Of a stretch of 64,000 nucleotides of DNA, positions 1 to 8,833 are shown piece by piece. The notes under the pieces are model-generated. The model ran no database searches. It was not told the DNA's origin and was given only the letters and a program-made list of their open reading frames with translations. Source of the DNA: Acidobacteriota bacterium (GTDB lineage: Bacteria; Acidobacteriota; Thermoanaerobaculia; Multivoradales; J023); NCBI GenBank assembly GCA_029263315.1, contig JAJCXR010000038.1, positions 124,001 to 188,000 of the forward strand, in the 5' to 3' direction. Position numbers and translations under genes: made by a program. Position 1 is the stretch's first letter. Every line of letters begins with the position of its first letter.

Positions 1-1
1 G

Positions 2-1258
2 GAAGACTCCATCGGTCCCTACGATCTGACGCAGGTGGGGGCAGGCGATGTCTTCGACGGGGACGGCAACCAAGGGCAAGCGTTCCGCTTGGACGGCGAT
101 CCTATCTTGCGAGCTGCTTCCGGTGCCGGTCTCAGCTTGGGGGAGACGTTCACCCTGGGCTTTTGGTTGAAGGTGGAGCCCTCTTCCGCCGAGGTGCGGG
201 CCATCCTCGACAAGCGGATTCCCATGGGCCAAGCGGAGAAGGGTTTCTTTGCCCATCTGCGGGATGGCCGACCGGCCTTGCGTTTGGGGGACGGCAACCT
301 GGTGGAAGACTTTGTCGCCAACCAAGATGTCGAAGACGGCCTCTACCACTTTGTGGTCTACCGCTTCGCCGAGGGTGGGCTCGATATCTTCATCGACGGC
401 GCCTTGGATTCCCACCATGACGCCGGTGCCCTGGGGGCTTTCGCCCTCTTGACCCCCGCCACCGTCGGCAGCACGTCCTTCGGGGCAGCGCAGCCCTTGG
501 AAGGTTTGTTGGACGAGATCTTCTTTGCCGACGTGGCCCTCAGCGTTTCGCGGTTGGCCGGGCTCTATGGACGACCCCTGGGTTATTGGGCCGCCGACGG
601 CAATGCCCTCGACGGTGGCTCGCTGGGCTTGCATGGTGTGCTCACCGCCGAGGCCGGCTATACCCAGGGGCGTTGCGATCGGGGTTTTGACTTGTCGTCC
701 GCGGCGGCGGCCGTGACCGTGCCGAGCAGCATTGTCGAGTTGCTGGTCGGCGACATGGCCTTCGCTGCTTGGCTGCGGGCGGCGGATGCCGACGGCTCAC
801 AGGTTCTGCTCGAGAGGCCCGGCACCTTCTCTCCGAGAATGCGGCTCAGTCTCGAGGACGGCGTGCTCCAACTACAGGTTGGGAATGTGGTGGTGGTGGC
901 GGATCAACTGGGGGACTTGCGCGACGGGGAGCTGCATCACGTGGCGACATCCCACAAACCCTTGGCTGCCTCGCTGTTCGAAGCTACCCTGTGGGTCGAT
1001 GGGGCATCCCAGACGTTCCAGGTAGATCAAGCCCTCGATTTGACGGGTGGGCAGCTGGTGCTCGGAGGCTCCGAAGAGGGCCCTGCGATGCTCGACGAGG
1101 TTTACCTGTTCGAGGAATTTGCCAGCCCGCTAAAACTGCAACAACTCCGTCAGCAAGGTTGTTTGCTGGATCTTTTTGTCGACGGCTTCGAGTCCGGCGA
1201 TACGACGGGCTGGTCCGCATCGACGGCCGGCAGCGCAATCGTCCCCGTCGAGCAGTAG
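2..1258 (+). CDS. LamG-like jelly-roll surface protein, C-terminal part
   Basis: The frame is open from the window edge, so this is the last 418 residues of a longer protein whose start lies outside. Two consecutive concanavalin A/laminin G-like modules can be read, roughly residues 15-190 and 195-390, each with the aromatic and glycine pattern of such beta sandwiches (for example FTLGFWLKVE and DMAFAAWLRA). These modules usually bind glycans or adhere on secreted proteins. The protein ends with LFVDGFESGDTTGWS and about 14 further residues. That terminal motif recurs at the ends of unrelated secreted proteins in several Gram-negative groups and may be a sorting or processing tag, which is inference. 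The gene meets the MerR-TPR gene tail to tail with only two bases between them. Function is otherwise unknown. Confidence 0.75.
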   Translation, partial: EDSIGPYDLTQVGAGDVFDGDGNQGQAFRLDGDPILRAASGAGLSLGETFTLGFWLKVEPSSAEVRAILDKRIPMGQAEKGFFAHLRDGRPALRLGDGNLVEDFVANQDVEDGLYHFVVYRFAEGGLDIFIDGALDSHHDAGALGAFALLTPATVGSTSFGAAQPLEGLLDEIFFADVALSVSRLAGLYGRPLGYWAADGNALDGGSLGLHGVLTAEAGYTQGRCDRGFDLSSAAAAVTVPSSIVELLVGDMAFAAWLRAADADGSQVLLERPGTFSPRMRLSLEDGVLQLQVGNVVVVADQLGDLRDGELHHVATSHKPLAASLFEATLWVDGASQTFQVDQALDLTGGQLVLGGSEEGPAMLDEVYLFEEFASPLKLQQLRQQGCLLDLFVDGFESGDTTGWSASTAGSAIVPVEQ

Positions 1259-1260
1259 GA

Positions 1261-2160
1261 TCAGCGGCCTTCGGTCAACCAGCGATAGGCTTTGAGATGG
1301 CGCAGGGCGGTCACCTCGTCACCGAGCTGGCGGTGCACCAGGGACAGGTTGAAGTGGGCGTCGGCGCAGCTGTCGTCCACCGCCAGGGCCTCTTGGTAAC
1401 TCTCGGCGGCTTCCTGCAGGCGCCCCGAGTCATGGTACGCGACCCCTAGGTTGAAGCCGGCGATGGCGTCTTCCGGCCGTAGCTCGAAGGCCTTACGATA
1501 GTGGCTCACCGCCGCTTCTAGGGAGCCGGACTCATGGAGTAGGCGGCCGAGGTTGAGGTGGCAGTCGGCGTGCTCCGGCTCCCTTTCGAGAGCTTGCAGA
1601 TAGGCCTCGTGGGCTGCTTCGGGCTGCTCTTCTTCGAGCTGGCAGCCGAGCTCGAAGAAGTCCTCCGCCGTGGCATCGGTCGCCCCGGTGTCGGTGTCCG
1701 TCGCTGGACAAAAGCTGGGTCGTACCACCGGCGCGGCCTGCCCCTGCGGCGGCGTGGGTTGGAAGTCGATCAATACCTGGCCGGTTTCGGCGTCCCAAGT
1801 GCGTTGTGGCTCATGCACCACCAGGCGTTTGCCCCATGCGGCAAAGCGCAAGGTATGGAGCGGGCGCTCGGCGGCCAGGCGCTGTTTGAGATCACACAGC
1901 AGACGCACTGTTTTGCCTTTGGGTAGGGCGGCATCCAGGGGGCGCAGGTTGCGCAGCAAGACGAGGTCGTGAAACGAGTAGCGAAAGGGACCCAGGCTCC
2001 GGGGGCGTCCGGCGACCAATCCCTGTCGTGCCAACTGACGCAATCTGCGGGCAGGCAGCTCGACGAGCCGCGCCACCTCGTGCGTCGAGTAGCTGCGCCG
2101 TCCTGGGGCGGACGAGGCCGCCAAGGCACGGCGCGGCATGGAGTTGGCAGCTGGGCTCAT
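1261..2160 (-). CDS. MerR-type helix-turn-helix protein with C-terminal TPR repeats
   Basis: A 299-residue protein if the ATG at 2160 is used; a TTG three codons upstream (2169) is also possible. Residues about 20-90 resemble a MerR DNA-binding domain (YSTHEVARLVELPARRLRQL, then a RYSFHDLVLLRNL second half). A linker of about 90 residues follows. The C-terminal 130 residues hold three to four tetratricopeptide repeats with clear A-helix and B-helix periodicity (ADCHLNLGRLLHESGSLEAA, AIAGFNLGVAYHDSGRLQEA). No effector-binding domain of classical MerR proteins is visible, so the TPR region probably mediates a protein contact. The gene is close to ku on the same strand (60 bases downstream), so it could be cotranscribed with ku. 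Its targets are not evident. Confidence 0.8.
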   Translation of the reverse strand: MSPAANSMPRRALAASSAPGRRSYSTHEVARLVELPARRLRQLARQGLVAGRPRSLGPFRYSFHDLVLLRNLRPLDAALPKGKTVRLLCDLKQRLAAERPLHTLRFAAWGKRLVVHEPQRTWDAETGQVLIDFQPTPPQGQAAPVVRPSFCPATDTDTGATDATAEDFFELGCQLEEEQPEAAHEAYLQALEREPEHADCHLNLGRLLHESGSLEAAVSHYRKAFELRPEDAIAGFNLGVAYHDSGRLQEAAESYQEALAVDDSCADAHFNLSLVHRQLGDEVTALRHLKAYRWLTEGR

Positions 2161-2220
2161 GATCTTCAAAGGGCTGGGATCAGTAGGATACCGGAGCTTG
2201 TTGGAACACCTGGGTGCGGC

Positions 2221-3054
2221 TCATCCGCTGGCGGCGGCGCGGTCGTCGTCGCTGCGCGATGGTTTGGCGGGTTTGCGTCCTTCGTCGGTCCCCAGGCTGG
2301 CCTTGAGGGCTTCCATCAGATCGATGATTTGGGCCTTGGGCTCCTCCTGCGGCGCGGCGACGATGTCTTCGCCTTGGATCTTGCGTTCGATCAAATCCCA
2401 AGTCTGCTGCCGCACCTCGTCTTGGTAGTTTTCGGGACGGAAGGTATCGCTGGCGATTTGGTCGATGAGCTGTAGGGCCAATCCGAGCTCTGCCTCGCTG
2501 ACCTCCGCCCGGTCGATGGGTACGTCGGCGAAGGACCTCAGCTCGTCGGCATAGTGCAGTTGTTGCATGATCAGCCCATCGTCGAAGGGGCGCAGCACCA
2601 CCAAATGGTTTTTACCGCGGGCCTGGTAGCGGGCGACGGCGGCCCGCTTGGTTTGGCGCATGGCGTTGGACAGCAATTGGTAAGGCTTGGCGCCGCCCTT
2701 GTCGGGACCCAGAAAGTAGGACTTCTCGAAGTAGATGGGATCGACCTCTTCGAGGGGCACAAATTCCTTGATCTCGATGGCGTTGGTGGGCTCCGGGTGA
2801 ATCGCCTTGAGCTCGGCGGGCTCGAGCAGCACAAACTTGCCTTTGGCGAATTCGTAACCTTTGGTGAGCTCGTTACGTTCGACCAGACGATCATCCGTCG
2901 GGCAGTAATAGCGGTATTTGACCCGCGTGCCGCATTCCTTGTGCACATTGTTGAAGCTGACCGTCTTGGCGCTCTCAGTGGTGGTGTAGAGCTTGACTGG
3001 AATCGCCACGAGACCGAACGATACGGTGCCTGAAGCAAGGGGTCGTAGTGCCAT
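2221..3054 (-). CDS. ku: Ku protein, non-homologous end joining
   Basis: A 277-residue bacterial Ku homologue of normal length. The beta-barrel core is recognisable from MALRPLASGTVSFGLVAIPVKLY through the KYRYYCPTDDRLV and YFLGPDKGGAKPYQLL segments, and the C-terminal tail is basic and variable as usual. Bacterial Ku homodimers thread onto double-strand DNA ends and recruit LigD. It is divergently transcribed from ligD across 32 bases, so both starts share one promoter region. This is the common two-component bacterial NHEJ arrangement. No frameshift or missing region is seen. Confidence 0.97.
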   Translation of the reverse strand: MALRPLASGTVSFGLVAIPVKLYTTTESAKTVSFNNVHKECGTRVKYRYYCPTDDRLVERNELTKGYEFAKGKFVLLEPAELKAIHPEPTNAIEIKEFVPLEEVDPIYFEKSYFLGPDKGGAKPYQLLSNAMRQTKRAAVARYQARGKNHLVVLRPFDDGLIMQQLHYADELRSFADVPIDRAEVSEAELGLALQLIDQIASDTFRPENYQDEVRQQTWDLIERKIQGEDIVAAPQEEPKAQIIDLMEALKASLGTDEGRKPAKPSRSDDDRAAASG

Positions 3055-3086
3055 AATAGGGCGATTCTACTAGAAAAGTCGCGACC

Positions 3087-5705
3087 ATGAAGAACCAACC
3101 CCCTAGACCCTCCGAGGTCGCTGCCCCCGACCTCGAAACGTACCGCCGCAAACGGCTCGCCGGCAGCACTCCGGAGCCCTTCGGTGACTCGCAGCAGATG
3201 CCTTCGGGGCGAGGGCCGGGGCTGTTTGTCGTCCAAAAGCATGCGGCTCGCAACCTGCACTACGACCTGCGTCTCCAGGTGGGGGGTGTTCTCAAGTCGT
3301 GGGCGGTGCCCAAGGGACCGTCCTTGGATCCCGCCGAGAAACGATTTGCCGTTGTCACCGAAGATCATCCGCTGGAATACGCCGACTTCGAAGGTGTCAT
3401 ACCGCCTGGCAACTACGGCGCCGGGGCGATGATCGTCTGGGACCGCGGGCGCTGTGATGCCCATATCGACCACGCCCAGGGTTTGGCCGACGGCAAGCTT
3501 CTGTTCGAGCTCCATGGATACAAGCTGCGCGGTCTGTGGACCCTGGTACGCACCCAGAAACCAAAGGAATGGCTGCTGATCAAGAAACCCGATGCCTACG
3601 GCACCGGGGAGGACGCCTCCGAGCTCGGGGAAGGGTCGGTCTTTTCGGGCCTTTCCGTCGACCAGCTGGCGCAGGGGCACAGCCGTATCGATGGCCTGCG
3701 ACAGCAGCTCAACAGATTGCAGGTCCCCAAGCGTCCGGTGGAGCCACCGGGGCTGCAATTGATGTTGTGTGAGTCGCGACGGCGGCCCTTCAACCGCCCG
3801 GGCTGGCTCTTCGAGATCAAGTATGACGGCTACCGCCTGCTGGCCGCCAGACGCGGCCTGGGGGGGGCCAGCAACGATCGCCGCGGGGCCCGTTTTTACT
3901 ACCGTCGCGGCAAGGAGGTGTCGACCACCTTTCCCGATCTGGCCAGGGCTTTGGTGGCCTTGCCGGGGGGGAGCTTGGTGCTCGACGGCGAAGTGGCGGT
4001 GCTCGACGATGAGGGCCGTCCGAGCTTCTCCCTGCTGCAACGACGCGGGGCCCTGCGTCGACCGTTAGACGCCGAGCATGCCGCCGTGGCCCTTCCGGCG
4101 ACCTATTTCATCTTCGACTTCCTGGCCTTTGAGGATTTCGATCTACGTTCTCTGCCGTTGCTCGAGCGCAAGCAGCTGCTGCGCACCTTAGTGCCGGAGA
4201 AGGGGCCGTTGCGCTGCGTCGAGCACATCTCCGAGCGCGGTGTGGATGTCTTTGCTGGCGTCCGGCAGCTGGGCCTCGAAGGCATGGTGGCCAAGAAGGC
4301 CACGGCGCCCTATGTCGGCGGCCGGTCGGCCCATTGGTTGAAGATCCGGGTGGAAAGGCACGGCGACTTCGTGGTGGTGGGCTTTCAGACCCCGGAAGGT
4401 GGCCGCAACGGCTTCCGCGGATTGCATTTGGCGGCCTGGCAAGACGGACAGCTGTTTTATGTCGGGCGGGTCGGCAGCGGTTTCGACGAGGCACAGCTGA
4501 GCAGCCTGCGGCAGCGTTTGGATGCCCTGCGCCGCGACCATCCACCGGCGATGCTCGGTGAGCGTCAGCCGGAACCCAAGCGGGATGTTTGGGTGGAGCC
4601 CGAGCTGGTGGTGCAAGTGCGTTTCCGCGAATTGACGCCGCTGGGTCACCTGCGACATCCGGTTTTTGTCGGGCTGCGGGACGACAAGGAGGCGGAGGAT
4701 TGCGTACGGGACGATCTACCCTTGCCGGAGGCGGAAATGGACGAGCCCTCGGCTGGCCCGCCCGGCAGCAGCCCTGACAGCTCACCGGGGTCCAGCGGCG
4801 CCTGGGACGAGGAGCCCCGAGAGGTCCAGCTGAGCAACCTGGACAAAGTCTTCTGGCCCGCGGAAGGCTACTCCAAAGGCGATTTGGTGAGCTACTACCG
4901 GGCCGTCGCCGACTATCTCTTGCCCTACCTCGAAGATCGACCGGTGGTGCTCGATCGCTACCCCGACGGCATCGATGGCAAATCGTTCTTTCAGAAGAAC
5001 GTGCCCGACTTCGCCCCGTCCTGGATTCGCACCGCTCGGGTGTGGTCCGGCGAGACCGGGGACGAAACCCTCTACTTCGTTTGTGACGATGTCGAGACCC
5101 TCACCTACCTGATCAACTTGGGAACGATTCCGCTGCATATCCAATCGAGCCGCCTGGCCTCCCAGCAACAACCGGATTGGTGCAGCCTCGATCTGGACGC
5201 CAAGACGGCGCCCTTCGCCCACGTCATCGAAGTGGCGCAAGAAATTCATCGCCTGTGCCAGGACATCGCCATGCCTTGCACCGTCAAGACCAGCGGTGCC
5301 ACCGGGCTGCATGTCTTGCTACCCTTGGCGGGCCAGTGCACCCACCAGCAAGCGCGCATCTTGGGAGAGTTGGTGGCCCGGGTGGTGGCGGGTCGGCTGC
5401 CGGAGATCTCGTCCATTGCGCGTCTGCCGGCCGGCCGTGAAGGTTTGGTCTACATCGATTTTCTGCAAAACGGTCATGGCAAGCTGCTGGTGGCACCGTT
5501 CAGCGCTCGGCCGCGGCAAGGGGCACCGGTGTCGATGCCCTTGCACTGGCCGGAGGTGAAACCCGGGCTGGAGCCGCAGGACTTCACCATCGTCACGGCC
5601 CCCGCCCGCCTCGCCGATTGGTCCCAGGATCCCCTGGCGCCGTCCCTGGGGGAGGCGCCGCCCTTGGTGGAGGTCTTGGCCCGCCTCGCCCCGTTGGTGG
5701 GTTGA
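3087..5705 (+). CDS. ligD: ATP-dependent DNA ligase D (phosphoesterase-ligase-polymerase)
   Basis: An 872-residue multidomain NHEJ enzyme. The 3'-phosphoesterase domain is at about 40-165, with the metal-binding and catalytic set His52, His58, Asp60, Arg62 (QKHAARNLHYDLR) and His94. The ligase domain is at about 222-545, with nucleotidyl lysine Lys245 in EIKYDGYR, the LDGEV motif at 299-303 and EGMVAKK near 399-404. After an acidic Ser/Pro-rich linker (550-575) the primase-type polymerase domain occupies about 578-872, with the catalytic pair Asp702 and Asp704 in LDLD and the SGATGLHV loop. The PE-LIG-POL order is that of Pseudomonas LigD rather than the POL-PE-LIG order of mycobacteria. It pairs with the divergent ku. 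It converges on the next gene with four bases between the stop codons. Confidence 0.97.
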   Translation: MKNQPPRPSEVAAPDLETYRRKRLAGSTPEPFGDSQQMPSGRGPGLFVVQKHAARNLHYDLRLQVGGVLKSWAVPKGPSLDPAEKRFAVVTEDHPLEYADFEGVIPPGNYGAGAMIVWDRGRCDAHIDHAQGLADGKLLFELHGYKLRGLWTLVRTQKPKEWLLIKKPDAYGTGEDASELGEGSVFSGLSVDQLAQGHSRIDGLRQQLNRLQVPKRPVEPPGLQLMLCESRRRPFNRPGWLFEIKYDGYRLLAARRGLGGASNDRRGARFYYRRGKEVSTTFPDLARALVALPGGSLVLDGEVAVLDDEGRPSFSLLQRRGALRRPLDAEHAAVALPATYFIFDFLAFEDFDLRSLPLLERKQLLRTLVPEKGPLRCVEHISERGVDVFAGVRQLGLEGMVAKKATAPYVGGRSAHWLKIRVERHGDFVVVGFQTPEGGRNGFRGLHLAAWQDGQLFYVGRVGSGFDEAQLSSLRQRLDALRRDHPPAMLGERQPEPKRDVWVEPELVVQVRFRELTPLGHLRHPVFVGLRDDKEAEDCVRDDLPLPEAEMDEPSAGPPGSSPDSSPGSSGAWDEEPREVQLSNLDKVFWPAEGYSKGDLVSYYRAVADYLLPYLEDRPVVLDRYPDGIDGKSFFQKNVPDFAPSWIRTARVWSGETGDETLYFVCDDVETLTYLINLGTIPLHIQSSRLASQQQPDWCSLDLDAKTAPFAHVIEVAQEIHRLCQDIAMPCTVKTSGATGLHVLLPLAGQCTHQQARILGELVARVVAGRLPEISSIARLPAGREGLVYIDFLQNGHGKLLVAPFSARPRQGAPVSMPLHWPEVKPGLEPQDFTIVTAPARLADWSQDPLAPSLGEAPPLVEVLARLAPLVG

Positions 5706-5709
5706 GCTT

Positions 5710-6462
5710 CTAAAGCTTCCAGCTCTCCAGCTCGTTCTCGATGCCGGTCATTTCGTCGGTGGGCGAGTCGCCATGGATGCCGCGGCCGAACCATAGGGCG
5801 GTGAGCATGCAACCATAAAACAGGAGACCCCCGCCGACCACGATGCTCGGTGGGATGCTGCCGACGGCCGTCCGGTAATAGATCTCGACGAGCGACTTGG
5901 CGTAGGTCGGGTGCATGGCGAGCTTGACCAACCAGCCCCCCAGGAGGATTATGAAGATGAAGGCGTAGTTGCGTCGCAAGCGGAATCCCACCGCCCGATA
6001 GAAGGCGGTCTTGTACTTGGGGCGGTCCAGGTCGCGGGCCACTTGCTCGTTCCACGAGGTCATCGGGGAGTCGAGTTGGCGGGTGATGATGGGCAGGAGG
6101 AAATTCTCTTCCAGCATCCGAACCCGCGCCCGGTAGACCTCAAAATAGCGATAACGTCGGGCTTCGATCAGCAGGAAGGCGACGATGATGAGATTAGATA
6201 GCAGCAGCAGGACATGGGAATGGCCGGTGCTGGCGAAGGTGAACGACAGCATACCGGCGGAGGTCAGCACCGCCCAGTTGGTGGTGGCGTCGAGACGCTC
6301 GCGCCAACTGGTGGACCGGGCCACTTCGGCGCGGTAGAAGTGCACCATGACGTTCAGGTATTCAGGGCGGGTGAGGGGGGCGGTTTCGAAATCGCAGCTC
6401 GTATCGACGGCTGTTGGCGCGTGAAGAATGGGCGATGGATCTTCGGAGGGGCTCATGGACAT
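5710..6462 (-). CDS. DUF2270 family integral membrane protein
   Basis: A 250-residue protein with about four hydrophobic segments: WAVLTSAGMLSFTF and VLLLLSNLIIVAFLLI in the first half, then YAFIFIILLGGWLVKLA and SIVVGGGLLFYGCMLTALW near the C-terminus. The segment EARRYRYFEVYRARVRMLEENF between the helix pairs is characteristic of the DUF2270 family, whose function is unknown. Two start codons are possible, ATG 6462 and ATG 6456; the longer is given. Its 5' end overlaps the 5' end of the divergent globin-ankyrin gene, an unusual head-to-head overlap, so the promoter of each must lie within the other gene. Confidence 0.85.
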   Translation of the reverse strand: MSMSPSEDPSPILHAPTAVDTSCDFETAPLTRPEYLNVMVHFYRAEVARSTSWRERLDATTNWAVLTSAGMLSFTFASTGHSHVLLLLSNLIIVAFLLIEARRYRYFEVYRARVRMLEENFLLPIITRQLDSPMTSWNEQVARDLDRPKYKTAFYRAVGFRLRRNYAFIFIILLGGWLVKLAMHPTYAKSLVEIYYRTAVGSIPPSIVVGGGLLFYGCMLTALWFGRGIHGDSPTDEMTGIENELESWKL

Positions 6463-8002
6463 AGCTTATAACGACAGGCCGCCGGTGGATCAGGAGTCGC
6501 CGATAGATCATCTGCACCGGGGTGGCCTGGCTGCCTCCGTGTCGACGATCTGGCCCCGGCCCAACCTTTTCCAACGGGTGGGTGGCCGTCAAGGGGTGGC
6601 ACAGATCATCGATACCCATTACGACAGCATCGAGACCGACCCCGAGCTGTTCAGCATTTTTCGCCCCCGGGAGCGGCTCGACCGTCGACGGCAAAAAATG
6701 TTCTTTGAGGAATGGATGGGCGGTGAGCCCCTGTATTCGCGCCATGTTTCGACCCAGGGCACGCGCCTCTTCCACTACATCTTTCCCATCACCGCCAAGG
6801 CCGCCGGCCGCTGGCTGCGGCATTTCACCGACGCCATGCGTCGCCAAGGTCTGCCCGAAGCGGTGGTGCGGGAGACCCTGCAAGTCTTGGGACCCATGGC
6901 GCGGTCTTTGGTGCGCCCGGCGGCCCGCGGTTTACCGCGACAGTTGCGCCGCGCCGGCGACGATTTGATCGAGGCGTTGAACGATTGCCTGGAAGAGGAT
7001 CCCGACCTGCTGCGCAATCACAGCGCCGATTTTGAGCGTCTGCTATTCACCGCCGCCAAGAAAGGGCAGCTCACCACGGTCCGCCATCTATTGCAGCTTG
7101 GGGTCGACGGCAACATACCCACCTGGCAAGACGGCGTCTACTTGACCCCATGGTGCATCGCTCGGCTCCACGGGCATGGGGAGGTGGCGGACCATCTCCT
7201 GCGGTGGGGGGCCGTGGTCGATATCTACTCGGCGGCCTTCCTGGGAGACGAAACACGGGTGGCGGCGCTGCTACAAAAGCATCCGGAGTGGTTGAACGGC
7301 CCCGATCCCGCCTCCGATCACCAGATGATCCCTCCGGTGTATTACGCCATGCGCGGCGGGCACTACGGGTTGGCACGCCACCTGCTGGAGCGTGGGGGGC
7401 ACCTGGGGCCCCAGGCGGTGCATTGGGTGCGCAGCTTGGCGGAGGGTGACCCGGACGCCGTCGCCATGGCAGCCCACCTGGTCGATTTGGGGGCCGATGT
7501 GTCGACCCTCGGACCGGGACGCTGGGTCCTACAACCGGCCTTGGCCGAGCGCCTGCGGCAGCGTCAGGTCGATGTCAATCAACCGCCGGGCGCCTGGTTG
7601 CGTTATTGCAGCCATCAGGTGGGGAGCGGTGAAGACGCGGCCTTGGTCGCCGCCTTGCTCGACTTCGGGGCCGATTCCGCGGCCCGGCTCGACGGCTGCT
7701 CCGCCTTGCATTTGGCGGTTCGCGCCGGCTACGGGGACACCGTCGAGGTGCTCTTGCGGCACGGCTGTGAGGTCGACGCCGAGGACGCGACCGGCAATAC
7801 CCCCCTCGGTTATTTGATCCATGCCCACCGGCGGGCCGATCGACCCACCTTGGCACGGCGTCTGCTGGCCGCCGGGGCGGATCCTCGGCGCCCGGATCAG
7901 CAGGGGGTGACCCCCTTGGGACGGGCCCGTCAAGCGTCCTTTCAAGGCGCCCCCGAGTTGGCTGAGATTCTGAGGGGTGGCTTACCAGGTTTGGGGTGCT
8001 AG
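6455..8002 (+). CDS. Truncated-haemoglobin domain fused to ankyrin repeats
   Basis: A 515-residue protein from ATG 6455, which has GGAGGGG at 6445-6451 just upstream; ATG 6428 would add nine residues. Residues about 35-150 look like a truncated haemoglobin of group II: LFQRVGGRQGVAQIIDTHY at the start, then FEEWMGG with Trp87 and Tyr94, a histidine at 107 (TRLFHYIF) in the place of the haem-ligating proximal histidine, and Trp120 in the position of the group II hallmark tryptophan. From about 195 onward there are ankyrin-like repeats; the clearest are CSALHLAVRAGYGDTVEVLLRHG and a following NTPLGYLIH unit. Globins are oxygen or NO binding or redox proteins and ankyrins bind proteins. The fusion suggests haem-based sensing coupled to protein contact, which is inference. 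Confidence 0.75.
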   Translation: MDIAYNDRPPVDQESPIDHLHRGGLAASVSTIWPRPNLFQRVGGRQGVAQIIDTHYDSIETDPELFSIFRPRERLDRRRQKMFFEEWMGGEPLYSRHVSTQGTRLFHYIFPITAKAAGRWLRHFTDAMRRQGLPEAVVRETLQVLGPMARSLVRPAARGLPRQLRRAGDDLIEALNDCLEEDPDLLRNHSADFERLLFTAAKKGQLTTVRHLLQLGVDGNIPTWQDGVYLTPWCIARLHGHGEVADHLLRWGAVVDIYSAAFLGDETRVAALLQKHPEWLNGPDPASDHQMIPPVYYAMRGGHYGLARHLLERGGHLGPQAVHWVRSLAEGDPDAVAMAAHLVDLGADVSTLGPGRWVLQPALAERLRQRQVDVNQPPGAWLRYCSHQVGSGEDAALVAALLDFGADSAARLDGCSALHLAVRAGYGDTVEVLLRHGCEVDAEDATGNTPLGYLIHAHRRADRPTLARRLLAAGADPRRPDQQGVTPLGRARQASFQGAPELAEILRGGLPGLGC

Positions 8003-8145
8003 ACTGCCAAAAGCCGTTGGCGGTGCCGTCTCAGGGGGAGACCCGTACCCCGCCAACCACCCCGGCTCTGCGCCGCCATCGCTCTCCTACCGCCGCGGCG
8101 GATTCCCGACAGAGCCCTCGAAATTCACCGATGGAGGTTTGTCAT

Positions 8146-8775
8146 ATGAGAATTACTGTGATCGCTGCGTTGACCTGTTGTCTCGTCTCGCCGTGGGCCC
8201 TGGTGGCCCAGGATGTCGACTCGTCCGCTGCGGAGGCCGCCGCGACGGCGACGGAATCGACGGCGACCGAGCTGCCGCGGGTCGCCATCGAAACGTCCAT
8301 GGGGACATTTGTCGTCGAGTTGGACTCTAACTCGGCGCCCCTGTCGAGTCAGAACTTCTTGCAGTATGTCGACGAAGGTTTCTACGGCGGCACCGTGTTT
8401 CATCGCGTCATCGCAGGCTTCATGATCCAAGGCGGTGGGGTGACCGCCGATCTGAAGAAGAAGGAAACCCGGGCGCCGATCCGCAACGAGGCCGACAACG
8501 GGCTGCCCAACGCCCGCGGCACCATCGCCATGGCCCGCACCGGCGATCCGCACAGCGCCACGGCGCAGTTCTACATCAATCTGGTGGACAACAATCAGCT
8601 CAACCACGCCAATTATGTGTCCCGGGGTGGCTGGGGTTACACCGTCTTCGGCAAGGTGGTCGAAGGCATGGAGGTCGTCGATGCCATCGCCGGTGTCAAG
8701 ACCTCCCGCCAGGGCATGCACGCCAACGTACCGGAGAAAGTGGTGCGCATCGAAAAAGCGACGCGGGTCGAGTAG
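8146..8775 (+). CDS. Secreted cyclophilin-type peptidyl-prolyl isomerase
   Basis: A 209-residue protein starting at ATG 8146, preceded by GGAGG at 8133-8137. An N-terminal signal peptide (MRITVIAALTCCLVSPWALVAQ) is followed by an Ala/Thr-rich linker and a cyclophilin domain from about residue 47. Family landmarks are FHRVIAGFMIQGGG with the catalytic-type FHR, ARGTIAMART, SATAQFYINL and GWGYTVFGKVVEGMEVVD. It should catalyse proline cis-trans isomerisation in the periplasm. It stands alone between the globin-ankyrin gene and a convergent fatty acid hydroxylase gene. Tryptophan and histidine positions match the PpiA/PpiB class, but the exact orthology to ppiA cannot be settled by eye. Confidence 0.95.
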   Translation: MRITVIAALTCCLVSPWALVAQDVDSSAAEAAATATESTATELPRVAIETSMGTFVVELDSNSAPLSSQNFLQYVDEGFYGGTVFHRVIAGFMIQGGGVTADLKKKETRAPIRNEADNGLPNARGTIAMARTGDPHSATAQFYINLVDNNQLNHANYVSRGGWGYTVFGKVVEGMEVVDAIAGVKTSRQGMHANVPEKVVRIEKATRVE

Positions 8776-8833
8776 GCCGTTTCGCACAGCCGAGGGGCTG
8801 CCGCCCGGCATCGCCTTCTTGGAGGTCGCCGCC

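Noticed and set aside
2571..4040. A 489-codon minus-strand frame spanning the ku-ligD junction
   Set aside because: It overlaps two clear genes with intact motifs and has no domain of its own.
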